Below are positions 56,734-64,000 of a stretch of 64,000 nucleotides of DNA, in pieces; within the stretch, counting starts at the first letter, position 1, and every line of letters starts with the position of its first letter. The DNA is from JALORV01 sp963724365 (GTDB lineage: Bacteria > Pseudomonadota > Gammaproteobacteria > Burkholderiales > Burkholderiaceae_F). The notes under the pieces are model-generated. The model worked only from the letters and a program-made list of their open reading frames with translations, made no database searches and had not been told where the DNA came from. Where the stretch lies: positions 62,001 to 126,000 of the forward strand of contig CAVRUR010000010.1 in the NCBI GenBank assembly GCA_963724365.1. The letters are read 5' to 3'. Both the position numbers and the translations under genes were made by a program.

Positions 56734-57225
56734 TCACTGCTTCTGTGGTTCCGTCTTGGCAGGTGGCCTGGCCGGAGGAACGCGACTGTCGCCAGCGGGC
56801 GGCCGCTGCGCATCGCCTTTGCTCGCGGCGCGGTTGGCCAGCTCCCGCTTCTTGTCCTCGGGCAGCTCCTGGTACTTCTGCACCGTGGCCTGGCGCTGCT
56901 CCGCCGGCACCTCGTAAGCGCGCCGGAAGTTTTCGCGCGCGGTCTTCTTTTGCTCGGGGGTCAGGCGCGAGAACTCGGCCATGCGCTCGTGCAGCTTCTG
57001 CTTTCCTTCGGGTGACAGTCTGGGGTACTTGGCCGCGACCTCGAGCCATTTGCGCTTGCGCTCCGCGTCCAGCGCGGCCCAGTCTGACGACAAGGGGGCG
57101 AGCGCTTCGCGCTGCGCGGTGGTCAGTTCACTCCAGGCGGGCCGGGCAATGCCCTGGGCCCAGGCAAGGCTGCACGCGAGCAGGAGCCCGGCGAAGAGGG
57201 CGCGATGCGCCTGGTCGATACGCAC
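56734..57225 (-). CDS. DUF3106 family exported protein
   Basis: A 163-residue protein with a signal peptide (HRALFAGLLLACSLAWAQ) and repeated short helices of the pattern LTTAQREALAPL, LSPEGKQKLHERM, LTPEQKKTARENF and VPAEQRQATVQKY. These are reminiscent of Spy/CpxP-type periplasmic stress proteins, although the family assignment is DUF3106. A Lys/Pro-rich tail follows. It is part of the sigma factor operon. Confidence 0.85.
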   Translation of the reverse strand: MRIDQAHRALFAGLLLACSLAWAQGIARPAWSELTTAQREALAPLSSDWAALDAERKRKWLEVAAKYPRLSPEGKQKLHERMAEFSRLTPEQKKTARENFRRAYEVPAEQRQATVQKYQELPEDKKRELANRAASKGDAQRPPAGDSRVPPARPPAKTEPQKQ

Positions 57226-57236
57226 GCGGCCTCCGT

Positions 57237-57647
57237 CTAGAGTTCGTCTGATTCGCCCCGGAGCAGGGCGCCGAACCCTTTGTCCGCGTAGGTTTCAAGC
57301 GGAACGTCGTCCAGCAGGACGGCGAAGTCCATGTCAGCGAGTTCCGAAATGCGACGCGACTCCTCGGACTCCTGGTACTGGTTGATGCCGACAAAGCCGA
57401 TCACCAGGGCCAACAGAGGAGCGGCCAGTCCGAAACGGCGTAACCAGCCAGCGGACTCGAGTTCGACCGGGGGGCCGCCGGCCGTCTGCAGGGCGGGGGC
57501 CCAGCCTAGCTCGGCCTGCGCAGCGGGCTGGCGTGCCAGCGCCGCCATCCGAGCCTGCTCCAGACGGTACGTGGTGCGGTAGTCGAGCCGATCCAGGCCC
57601 TCGTTAAGGGCCTGGCGGATCCGATAGCCGAATTCGTTTTCGTTCAT
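57237..57647 (-). CDS. DUF3619 family protein, possible anti-sigma-like membrane protein
   Basis: A 136-residue protein from ATG 57647 (MNENEFGYRIRQALNEGLD) with a cytoplasmic N-terminal half, one membrane segment (LAAPLLALVIGFVGINQY) and a short acidic periplasmic end containing LADMDFAVLLDDVPLETYAD. It starts in a four-base overlap with the sigma factor gene, the place where anti-sigma factors usually sit, and has their topology. That role is inferred, not shown. Confidence 0.8.
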   Translation of the reverse strand: MNENEFGYRIRQALNEGLDRLDYRTTYRLEQARMAALARQPAAQAELGWAPALQTAGGPPVELESAGWLRRFGLAAPLLALVIGFVGINQYQESEESRRISELADMDFAVLLDDVPLETYADKGFGALLRGESDEL

Positions 57648-58208
57648 AGCGTGATGCCTCGTGCGCGCAGGGCCTTGGCCAGCGCATGGGTAGCCCGCGA
57701 GCAGTGCGTCTTGACACTGCCTTCGGAACACCCCATCGCCGCGGCGGTTTCCGCCACGTCCATGTCTTCCCAGTAACGCATCAGGAAGGCTTCCCGTTGA
57801 CGGGCCGGAAGCCGACCGACCTCTTCTTCGATGATCGCTACCACCTGCGCCCGCTCGACTTTGTCGCCGGCGCTTTCCGCGCCATCGGAGCCGGCGAGCG
57901 CCTCCAGCGTCTCCAGCGGGTCCGCGTCATCGTCGCCGGCCGGTGTCAGCGCCGAAAACAGCGTGACCCAGGTCGATCGGACCTTCTGGCGCCTGAAATG
58001 ATCGTGGATGACGTTCTGGAGTATGCGGGTGAAAAGCAGTGGAAACTCGGCCGCAGGCCGTTCGCCGTAGTTTTCCGACAGCTTGATCATCGCGTCCTGG
58101 ACGATGTCCAGCGCGGCGTCGGCTGTCGCGCACCGCGAACTGCGCCTGCTTGAAGGCGCGTCGCTCGACGCTGGCGAGAAACTCGGAAAGCTCTTCGCGG
58201 GTGGCCAT
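57644..58208 (-). CDS. ECF-type RNA polymerase sigma factor (RpoE-like), frameshifted
   Basis: ATG 58208 opens MATREELSEFLASVERRAF and reads to FAVRDS. The rest is in the next frame (ALDIVQDAMIKLSENYGERP, sigma region 2; LPARQREAFLMRYWEDMDV with GCSEGSVKTHCSRA, region 4). One extra base near 58120-58124 explains the break; repaired, it has about 187 residues. This sigma factor-DUF3619-DUF3106-RDD order is conserved in Burkholderiales, divergent from ilvI. Confidence 0.86.
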
Positions 58209-58354
58209 CAGAGGGGCTGGCTGGGCGAAGCCGCGCGCCAGCCCGCGGAGAGGAAAACGGCGGCGGATGCTATCAGACGAAGTTTCACTCGGTACAAACG
58301 ATGCGCATTGTGCGGTCGATTCGAGGTCAGTGGCCAGACCAGCAGCGGAGCGGT

Positions 58355-58383
58355 TTGCAGAATGTTGTGCGCTGCAGTATCGT
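58355..58383 (+). promoter_or_regulatory. ilvI: Candidate promoter of the ilv operon in a long leader
   Basis: TTGCAG (58355-58360) and TATCGT (58378-58383) are 17 bases apart, about 150 bases before the ilvI ATG. The gap 58209-58532 is AT-richer than its surroundings and has no gene. I searched it for a leader peptide rich in Leu, Ile or Val codons and found none. Confidence 0.4.
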
Positions 58384-58532
58384 TTTCGGTTCTTGCAAAA
58401 CGAGAACACGTCTTTAGCGACACAGCCTATCCCGTTGTAACCGCGTAAAGCGCCCCCGCCGCACCGCGCGCCACAAGCGCGCATGGACGGCATCCGATCA
58501 ATTTCCAGTGGACTTTGAGAGGAGTTAGCGAA

Positions 58533-60734
58533 ATGCAACTCACCGGCGCAGAAATCGTTGTACGAGCGCTGCAGGACGAAGGCGTCACGCACGTCTTCGG
58601 GTACCCCGGAGGGGCCGTCCTGTACATCTACGACGAGATCTTCAAGCAGGACAAGTTTCAGCACATCCTCGTCCGGCACGAGCAGGCGGCGGTGCATGCC
58701 GCCGATGCCTATTCACGCTCGAGCCAGCGGGTCGGCGTGGCGCTGGTCACCAGCGGCCCCGGCGTCACCAATGCGGTGACCGGCATCGCGACCGCCTACA
58801 TGGACTCGATCCCGGTGGTCATCATCACCGGCCAGGTGCCGACCCATGCGATCGGCCAGGACGCCTTCCAGGAGTGCGACACCGTCGGCATCACGCGGCC
58901 GTGCGTCAAGCACAACTTCCTGGTCAAGGACGTGCGCGAGCTCGCGACCACGATCAAGAAGGCGTTCTACATCGCGCAGACCGGACGGCCCGGGCCGGTG
59001 CTGGTCGACGTCCCGAAGGACGTGACGATTGCGCGCACCGAGTACGAGTATCCGCGCGAAGTCGACATGCGCTCGTACAAGCCGGTGCTCAAGGGTCACC
59101 AGGGGCAGATCAAGAAGGCGGTGCAGTTGCTGCTCGCGGCCGAGCGGCCAATGATCTACACCGGCGGCGGCGTGATCCTCTCGGACTCGGCGGACCTGCT
59201 GAACAAGCTGGTCAATGTGCTCGGCTTTCCCTGCACCAGCACGCTGATGGGCCTGGGCGGCTTCAAGGCCAGCGACCGCAAGTTCGTCGGCATGCTCGGC
59301 ATGCACGGCACCTATGAGGCCAACATGGCGATGCAGCACTGCGATGTGCTGCTGGCGGTCGGTGCCCGCTTCGACGACCGGGTGATCGGCAACCCGAAGC
59401 ACTTCGCCAGCAGTCCGCGCAAGATCGTCCACATCGATGTCGATCCGTCGTCGATTTCCAAGCGGGTCAAGGTCGACATCCCGATCGTCGGCGACGTGCG
59501 CGAGGTGCTGATCGAACTGCTTACGCAACTCGAGGCCGCAACCGCCAAACCCGATGCGGACGCGCTCAAGGCCTGGTGGACGCAGATCGAGGAGTGGCGC
59601 AAGCGCGACTGCCTGCGCTACGAGCAGAACGGCGGTCCGATCAAGCCGCAGTACGTGGTCGAGAAACTGTGGGAGCTCACGAAGGGCGACGCCTTCATCA
59701 CGTCGGACGTCGGCCAGCACCAGATGTGGGCGGCGCAGTACTACCGCTTCGACAAGCCGCGCCGCTGGATCAACTCCGGCGGCCTCGGCACGATGGGCGT
59801 CGGGCTGCCGTACGCGATGGGCGTGCAGATGGCCAATCCCGGGGCGCAGGTCGCCTGCATCACCGGCGAGGCCTCGATCCAGATGTGCATCCAGGAGCTG
59901 TCGACCTGCAAGCAGTACCGCCTGACGCCGAAGATCGTGAATCTCAACAACCGCTACCTCGGCATGGTGCGGCAGTGGCAGCAGATCGACTACGGCAGCC
60001 GCTATTCGGAGTCGTACATGGATGCGCTGCCGGACTTCGTGAAGCTCGCCGAGAGCTACGGCCACGTCGGTGTCCGCATCGAGGATCCGAAGGAGGTCGA
60101 GGGCGCGCTCAAGGACGCGTTCGGCAAGTACAAGGACCGGCTCGTGTTCCTCGACTTCATCACCGACCAGAAGGAAAACGTCTGGCCGATGGTGAAGGCC
60201 GGCAAGGGGCTCACGGAAATGCTGCTCGGGAGCGGAAGACCTATGAGGCACATCATTTCGGTCCTGCTGGAAAACGAACCCGGCGCACTGTCGCGCGTGG
60301 TGGGGCTGTTTTCGGCGCGCGGCTACAACATCGAGACGCTGACGGTGGCGCCCACCGAAGACGCGTCGCTGTCGCGCATGACGATCGTCAGCGTCGGTTC
60401 GGATGACGTGATCGAGCAGATCACCAAGCACCTGAACCGGCTGATCGAGGTGGTCAAGGTCGTCGACCTCACGGAGGGCGACTACATCGAGCGCGAGCTC
60501 ATGCTGATCAAGCTGCGGGCGATCGGCAAGGAGCGCGAGGAAATCAAGCGCATGGCCGACATCTTCCGTGGCCGCATCATCGACGTGACCGAGCGCACGT
60601 ACACGATCGAGCTGACCGGCAACTCTGGCAAGCTCGACGCATTCATCCAGGCAGTGGACCGCGCATCGATTTTGGAGACCGTACGCACCGGCGGTTCCGG
60701 CGTCGGTCGTGGCGAACGAGTTCTGAGGGTCTGA
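58533..60734 (+). CDS. ilvI: Acetolactate synthase large subunit, reading through into the small subunit
   Basis: Thiamine-diphosphate enzyme making acetolactate or acetohydroxybutyrate for valine, leucine and isoleucine synthesis. The ATG at 58533 follows GAGAGGAG. Residues 1-570 are the catalytic subunit: FGYPGGAVLYIYDE, the catalytic glutamate in RHEQAAVHAADAY and the cofactor block ending NLNNRYLGMVRQWQ. As written the frame continues without a stop into the ACT-domain small subunit, a 733-residue product. Removing one G at 60234-60235 gives the usual ending SEDL and a TGA at 60244-60246 that overlaps the ilvH ATG. The fusion is therefore probably an indel error. Confidence 0.95.
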   Translation: MQLTGAEIVVRALQDEGVTHVFGYPGGAVLYIYDEIFKQDKFQHILVRHEQAAVHAADAYSRSSQRVGVALVTSGPGVTNAVTGIATAYMDSIPVVIITGQVPTHAIGQDAFQECDTVGITRPCVKHNFLVKDVRELATTIKKAFYIAQTGRPGPVLVDVPKDVTIARTEYEYPREVDMRSYKPVLKGHQGQIKKAVQLLLAAERPMIYTGGGVILSDSADLLNKLVNVLGFPCTSTLMGLGGFKASDRKFVGMLGMHGTYEANMAMQHCDVLLAVGARFDDRVIGNPKHFASSPRKIVHIDVDPSSISKRVKVDIPIVGDVREVLIELLTQLEAATAKPDADALKAWWTQIEEWRKRDCLRYEQNGGPIKPQYVVEKLWELTKGDAFITSDVGQHQMWAAQYYRFDKPRRWINSGGLGTMGVGLPYAMGVQMANPGAQVACITGEASIQMCIQELSTCKQYRLTPKIVNLNNRYLGMVRQWQQIDYGSRYSESYMDALPDFVKLAESYGHVGVRIEDPKEVEGALKDAFGKYKDRLVFLDFITDQKENVWPMVKAGKGLTEMLLGSGRPMRHIISVLLENEPGALSRVVGLFSARGYNIETLTVAPTEDASLSRMTIVSVGSDDVIEQITKHLNRLIEVVKVVDLTEGDYIERELMLIKLRAIGKEREEIKRMADIFRGRIIDVTERTYTIELTGNSGKLDAFIQAVDRASILETVRTGGSGVGRGERVLRV
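60243..60734 (+). CDS. ilvH: Acetolactate synthase small subunit (fused in frame as sequenced)
   Basis: A regulatory subunit of 163 residues, the standard length for IlvH, starting MRHIISVLLENEPGALSRV at ATG 60243. The N-terminal ACT domain binds valine for feedback inhibition; the C-terminal half (YTIELTGNSGKLDAFIQAVD) is also typical. The sequence as given places it in the same frame as ilvI without a stop between. An ATGA overlap with a normally terminated ilvI is the expected arrangement. Confidence 0.9.
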   Translation: MRHIISVLLENEPGALSRVVGLFSARGYNIETLTVAPTEDASLSRMTIVSVGSDDVIEQITKHLNRLIEVVKVVDLTEGDYIERELMLIKLRAIGKEREEIKRMADIFRGRIIDVTERTYTIELTGNSGKLDAFIQAVDRASILETVRTGGSGVGRGERVLRV

Positions 60735-60762
60735 ACAAACAATCGGGAAGGGGAGTCAACCA

Positions 60763-61779
60763 ATGAAGGTTTTCTACGACAAGGACGCGGATCTTTCGCT
60801 GGTCAAGGGCAAGAAGGTCACGATCGTCGGCTACGGTTCGCAGGGCCACGCGCACGCGCAGAACCTCGCCGACTCCGGCGTCAAGGTGACGATCGCGCTG
60901 CGCAAGGGCGGCGTTTCCTGGAACAAGGCCGCCAATGCCGGCCTCCAGGTGAAGGAAGTCGGCGAAGCAGTGAAGGACGCCGACATCGTGATGATCCTGT
61001 TGCCGGACGAGAATCACGCCCAGGTGTACAGCGAGTCGCTGGCCCCGAACATGAAGCAGGGCGCCGTGCTCGCCTTTGCCCACGGTTTCAACATCCACTA
61101 CGGATTCATCCAGCCGCGCGCCGACCTCGACGTGATCATGGTGGCGCCCAAGGCGCCGGGGCATACCGTGCGCTCGACGTTCAAGCAGGGCGGCGGCGTG
61201 CCGATGCTGGTTGCGATCCACAAGGACACGTCGGGCATGGCCCGCGATCTGGCGCTGTCGTATGCGGCCGCGATTGGTGGCGGCAAGGCCGGCATCATCG
61301 AGACCAATTTCCGCGAGGAGACCGAGACAGATCTGTTCGGTGAACAGACGGTGCTGTGCGGCGGAACGGTCGAACTGATCAAGGCCGGTTTCGAGACGCT
61401 GGTCGAGGCCGGCTATGCACCTGAAATGGCGTACTTCGAATGCCTGCATGAACTGAAGCTGATCGTCGACCTCATCTACGAGGGCGGCATCGCCAACATG
61501 AACTACTCGATCTCGAACAACGCGGAATACGGCGAGTACGTCACCGGGCCGGAAATCGTCACGTCGGAGACCAAGCAGGCCATGAAACGGGCGCTCGCCC
61601 GCATCCAGAACGGCGAGTACGCGAAGAGCTTCATTCTCGAAAATCGCGCCGGGGCGGCGACGCTGAATGCGCGCCGACGCCTGATGGCCGAGCACCCGAT
61701 CGAGCAGGTGGGCGAAAAGCTGCGGGCGATGATGCCGTGGATCAAGGCAAACCGATTGGTTGATCAGTCGAAGAACTGA
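60763..61779 (+). CDS. ilvC: Ketol-acid reductoisomerase (NADP)
   Basis: Second step of branched-chain amino acid synthesis: isomerises and reduces acetolactate with NADPH and Mg. The 338 residues show GYGSQGHAHAQNLADSGV (Rossmann loop), the APKAPGHTVRSTF block and the metal residues in ETETDLFGEQ and FECLHELKLIVDL, as in class I enzymes. A GGGGAG lies upstream of the ATG. The last 47 bases are repeated at 61889-61935. Confidence 0.97.
   Translation: MKVFYDKDADLSLVKGKKVTIVGYGSQGHAHAQNLADSGVKVTIALRKGGVSWNKAANAGLQVKEVGEAVKDADIVMILLPDENHAQVYSESLAPNMKQGAVLAFAHGFNIHYGFIQPRADLDVIMVAPKAPGHTVRSTFKQGGGVPMLVAIHKDTSGMARDLALSYAAAIGGGKAGIIETNFREETETDLFGEQTVLCGGTVELIKAGFETLVEAGYAPEMAYFECLHELKLIVDLIYEGGIANMNYSISNNAEYGEYVTGPEIVTSETKQAMKRALARIQNGEYAKSFILENRAGAATLNARRRLMAEHPIEQVGEKLRAMMPWIKANRLVDQSKN
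61733..61779 (+). repeat. 3' end of ilvC, first copy of a 47-base direct repeat
   Basis: This segment encodes the last residues PWIKANRLVDQSKN and the stop. The second copy at 61889-61935 matches at 45 of 47 positions. Confidence 0.9.
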
Positions 61780-61814
61780 GCCATGACTGCGGGGCCGACT
61801 ACTCTGCGCGCGCA

Positions 61815-61838
61815 GGCGATCGCTGGTAGGCGATCGCC
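61815..61838. other. Perfect hairpin in the insert between the ilvC-end repeats
   Basis: GGCGATCGC and GCGATCGCC pair over nine bases around TGGTAG. A smaller hairpin (ACGCAC/GTGCGT) follows near 61855-61870. No coding frame is present in 61780-61888. Confidence 0.6.
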
Positions 61839-61888
61839 CCGCTCGGCGGGCACACGCACGCAGGTGCGTCCGCTGCAACCGCCTCGCG

Positions 61889-61935
61889 TGCCGTGGATCA
61901 AGGCAAACCGATCGGTTGACCAGTCGAAGAACTGA
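61889..61935 (+). repeat. Second copy of the ilvC 3' end
   Basis: Non-functional duplicate of the ilvC tail, 156 bases downstream, encoding PWIKANRSVDQSKN and a stop but with no gene attached upstream. It differs from the gene copy by two T-to-C changes. Confidence 0.9.
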
Positions 61936-62023
61936 AGCCGCGCCGGGCCGGTGCGGGAAGGTGCTCAACCCCGCCTGGCCCGATTCTCCGTTAACAGCGG
62001 AATCAGGCAACCAAGGATCGAAG

Positions 62024-62740
62024 ATGAATCGACTCGCCCTCACGGCACTGCTTCTCGCGCTGCCGGCCGCAGCAGTAGTTGCTCAGCCCGTGGCCCCGCC
62101 GCCGAATTCCGGAACGCTGGTCATCATGACAGGCAGTGCAGAAGTCGAACTGCCCAACGATGAGGCGGTGGCGAACTTCTTCTATGAGGCACAGGACGCC
62201 GACCTGACCAAGGCACAGGCGCTGGTCAATCAACGCGTGGGCGAGGGCACTGCGGCACTCAAACGTGCCGATCCGAAGGCGCAGATCGAAACGTCCGGCT
62301 ACGGCAGCTACCCGGTGTACTCGGGCGGAGCGAACCGCAACATCGTCGGCTGGCGCGTGCGCCAGGGTGTGACGCTGCGGACAGACAACCTCGCCGTGCT
62401 GCCCAAGACCGTGGCTGCGGCGCAGTCAACGTTGTCAGTGGGTGGCATCGACTTCCGCCTGTCGAAGGCCGCGCGCGAGAAAGTCGAGTCGCAACTGATA
62501 CAGCAGTCGATCGCCAACCTGAACGCCCGCATCGCTGCGGCGGCCCAGGCCCTTGGGGTGCCGGCCAATCGCGTGCGGCTCGAGGAGGTCAACTTCGGTG
62601 GGCGCGAAGGCGGCCCGATCCCGATAGGCGCTGCACGCATGGCGACCATGTCGTCGGATGCCGTCCCGCCACCGACGTTCGAGTCGGGACGTTCGTCGGA
62701 ACGCCTGATGGTCAGCGGAAGGGCCCGGCTGCTGCCGTAG
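62024..62740 (+). CDS. SIMPL-domain (DUF541) exported protein
   Basis: A 238-residue protein from ATG 62024 with a signal peptide (LTALLLALPAAAVVAQP) and the SIMPL pattern: a GTLVIMTGSAEVELPNDEA start, YGSYPVYSGGANRNIVGWRV in the middle and a C-terminal basic GRARLLP. Periplasmic or outer-membrane associated; family function is poorly defined. It separates ilvC from psd, which are often closer together in related genomes. Confidence 0.85.
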   Translation: MNRLALTALLLALPAAAVVAQPVAPPPNSGTLVIMTGSAEVELPNDEAVANFFYEAQDADLTKAQALVNQRVGEGTAALKRADPKAQIETSGYGSYPVYSGGANRNIVGWRVRQGVTLRTDNLAVLPKTVAAAQSTLSVGGIDFRLSKAAREKVESQLIQQSIANLNARIAAAAQALGVPANRVRLEEVNFGGREGGPIPIGAARMATMSSDAVPPPTFESGRSSERLMVSGRARLLP

Positions 62741-62825
62741 CTCGGTCGGCGGACAGCGGACGCCGGTTGCATCGAGCGAGGGCCGTTCCGATACCATTGG
62801 ACCTTCTTGTCCGAGGGTCACTTCG

Positions 62826-63464
62826 TTGAACTATCCGCATCCCCTGCTAGCGCGGGAAGGCTGGCCTTTCATCGCCGGAGCTGTGCTGCTGGCGCTTGCC
62901 ATCTGGTGGTTCTTCGGCTTCGCGTGGTCGCTGCCGCTCTGGCTGGTGGCCGTCTTCGTGATCCAGTTCTTCCGCGACCCGCCGCGCGAGGTGCCCGGCC
63001 TGCCGTCGGCGGTGCTCTCGCCGGCCGATGGCCGCATTGTCAAGGTGCAGAAGGCGCACGACCAGATGACGGATCGGGAGACGCTGCTGATCAGCGTCTT
63101 CATGAACGTGTTCAACGTCCACAGCAACCGCTCGCCGGTCGACGGCACTGTCGAGTCGATCAAGTACTCGCCCGGCAGCTTCGTCAACGCCGACCTCGAC
63201 AAGGCGTCAACCGAGAACGAACGCAATGCGATAGTGATGCGCATTGATTCCGGGGAGCGCATCACCGTCGTCCAGGTCGCCGGCCTCATCGCGCGCCGCA
63301 TCCTCTGCTACGTGAAGTCCGGCGACCGGCTGACGCGGGGCCAGCGCTACGGGTTCATCCGCTTCGGCTCTCGCGTCGATGTCTACATGCCGCCCTCGGC
63401 GCGGCCGCGGGTTGCGGTCGGTGACATTGTTTACGCCACGACCACGGTGCTGGCGGAACTATAG
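62826..63464 (+). CDS. psd: Phosphatidylserine decarboxylase
   Basis: Makes phosphatidylethanolamine from phosphatidylserine. The 212-residue short-type proenzyme has an N-terminal membrane region (WPFIAGAVLLALAIWWFFGF), LSPADGRIVKV, VFMNVFNVHSNRSPVDG and the self-cleavage site RFGSRVDVY near residue 180, where the Ser becomes the pyruvoyl group. The start is a TTG at 62826, preceded by CCGAGGG; no ATG fits better. Confidence 0.95.
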   Translation: MNYPHPLLAREGWPFIAGAVLLALAIWWFFGFAWSLPLWLVAVFVIQFFRDPPREVPGLPSAVLSPADGRIVKVQKAHDQMTDRETLLISVFMNVFNVHSNRSPVDGTVESIKYSPGSFVNADLDKASTENERNAIVMRIDSGERITVVQVAGLIARRILCYVKSGDRLTRGQRYGFIRFGSRVDVYMPPSARPRVAVGDIVYATTTVLAEL

Positions 63465-63472
63465 GTTCTGAC

Positions 63473-64000
63473 ATGCGCTTCCGCCGCCGCAAGTCGCGCG
63501 CTTTCCCGCTTACAGGCACCCCCATTCCGCTCGACGGCGCGCCGGCGCGCAGCAGGCGACGCGGTATCTACCTGTTGCCGAATCTGTTCACGATGGCGGC
63601 GCTGTTCTCCGGGTTCTTTGCCATCGTGCAGGCCATGAACCAGCGATTCGAACTGTCAGCGATTGCCATCTTTGCGGCCATGGTCCTCGACGGCATGGAT
63701 GGACGCGTTGCGCGGCTCACCAATACGCAGAGCGCCTTCGGCGAGCAGTTCGATTCGCTGTCCGACATGACCTCGTTCGGTGTCGCGCCCGCATTGGTGA
63801 TGTACGAATGGGTGCTGAGCGACCTCGGCCGCTGGGGCTGGGCGGGCGCGTTTGTTTACTGCGCCGGGGCTGCGCTGCGATTGGCGCGCTTCAATTCGAA
63901 CATCGGCGTCGTCGACAAACGCTTCTTCCAGGGATTGCCGAGCCCGGCGGCCGCGGCGCTGATCGCCGGTTTCGTCTGGCTGGCCATCGACAACAAGATT
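63473..64000 (+). CDS. pssA: CDP-diacylglycerol-serine O-phosphatidyltransferase (partial)
   Basis: Makes phosphatidylserine, the substrate of psd. From ATG 63473, nine bases after psd, 176 residues are present before the window ends. A basic N-terminus is followed by LLPNLFTMAALFSGFFAIVQ and the CDP-alcohol motif DGMDGRVAR with the later G, D and D residues (FGEQFDSLSD), then further membrane segments. Confidence 0.95.
   Translation, partial: MRFRRRKSRAFPLTGTPIPLDGAPARSRRRGIYLLPNLFTMAALFSGFFAIVQAMNQRFELSAIAIFAAMVLDGMDGRVARLTNTQSAFGEQFDSLSDMTSFGVAPALVMYEWVLSDLGRWGWAGAFVYCAGAALRLARFNSNIGVVDKRFFQGLPSPAAAALIAGFVWLAIDNKI

Noticed and set aside
58384..58532. Leader peptide for attenuation of the ilv operon
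   Set aside because: No short frame with clustered Leu, Ile or Val codons and no alternating terminator structure was found.
60643..62043. Antisense frame over ilvC with repeated LVNRSVCLDPRH-type segments
   Set aside because: The internal repeat in this frame is just the complement of the duplicated ilvC end; ilvC itself is certain.

Overview
The window is GC-rich, densely coded DNA from a betaproteobacterium, most likely a member of Burkholderiales and possibly uncultured. The evidence is the pyruvate dehydrogenase operon aceE-aceF-lpdA with lipoyl domains on both E2 and E3, a betaproteobacterial proteasome homologue inside that operon, two phasins, an argA of the fused kinase/GNAT type, the sigma factor-DUF3619-DUF3106-RDD block divergent from ilvI-ilvH-ilvC, and psd-pssA downstream. 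No rRNA, tRNA, CRISPR array or insertion sequence was seen.

Layout. 0-10.3 kb: the start of a divergent sensor kinase, the pyruvate dehydrogenase operon with a BPH protease subunit between aceF and lpdA, a G8-domain (CEMIP-like) gene, rpiA and a DUF2459 gene. 10.3-18.3 kb: yggX and argA on the minus strand, then hrpA, a GlsB-type membrane protein, a lipoprotein and a CinA-like gene. 18.3-29.9 kb: a phasin; a five-gene overlapping operon (histone deacetylase-like, DMT permease, thioesterase, nitroreductase, tartrate/D-malate dehydrogenase); a cyclopropane synthase; DUF2863; a 5'-nucleotidase; an MFS transporter; and rraA. 30-35.3 kb: the glyoxylate bypass (aceA and aceB) with a ParA-like ATPase, a haloacid dehalogenase and a 49-residue cysteine-rich protein. 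35.3-41.4 kb: a secreted protein, a TPR protein, a TetR regulator, a patatin, a second phasin and a two-domain fatty acyl-CoA reductase, together a storage-lipid and membrane-lipid neighbourhood.

41.5-55.4 kb is the most unusual part. Five paralogous family-5 peptide-type substrate-binding proteins, all with Tat-like signal peptides, lie head to tail on the minus strand and end in a lipase-like gene. They are divergent from a single permease pair and a fused double ATPase. Most of these binding-protein genes are interrupted by one-base frameshifts, nearly all of them extra bases.

55.4-64 kb: a conserved hypothetical protein, the ECF-type sigma factor block, then ilvI-ilvH-ilvC, a SIMPL-domain protein, psd and a partial pssA. 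ilvI reads through into ilvH because of one extra G. The last 47 bases of ilvC are duplicated 156 bases downstream around a hairpin-rich insert.

The one-base shifts in aceF, the G8 gene, the sigma factor, ilvI/ilvH, the lipase-like gene and the binding proteins are almost all insertions. That pattern fits residual long-read sequencing errors better than gene decay, but the sequence alone cannot decide it.
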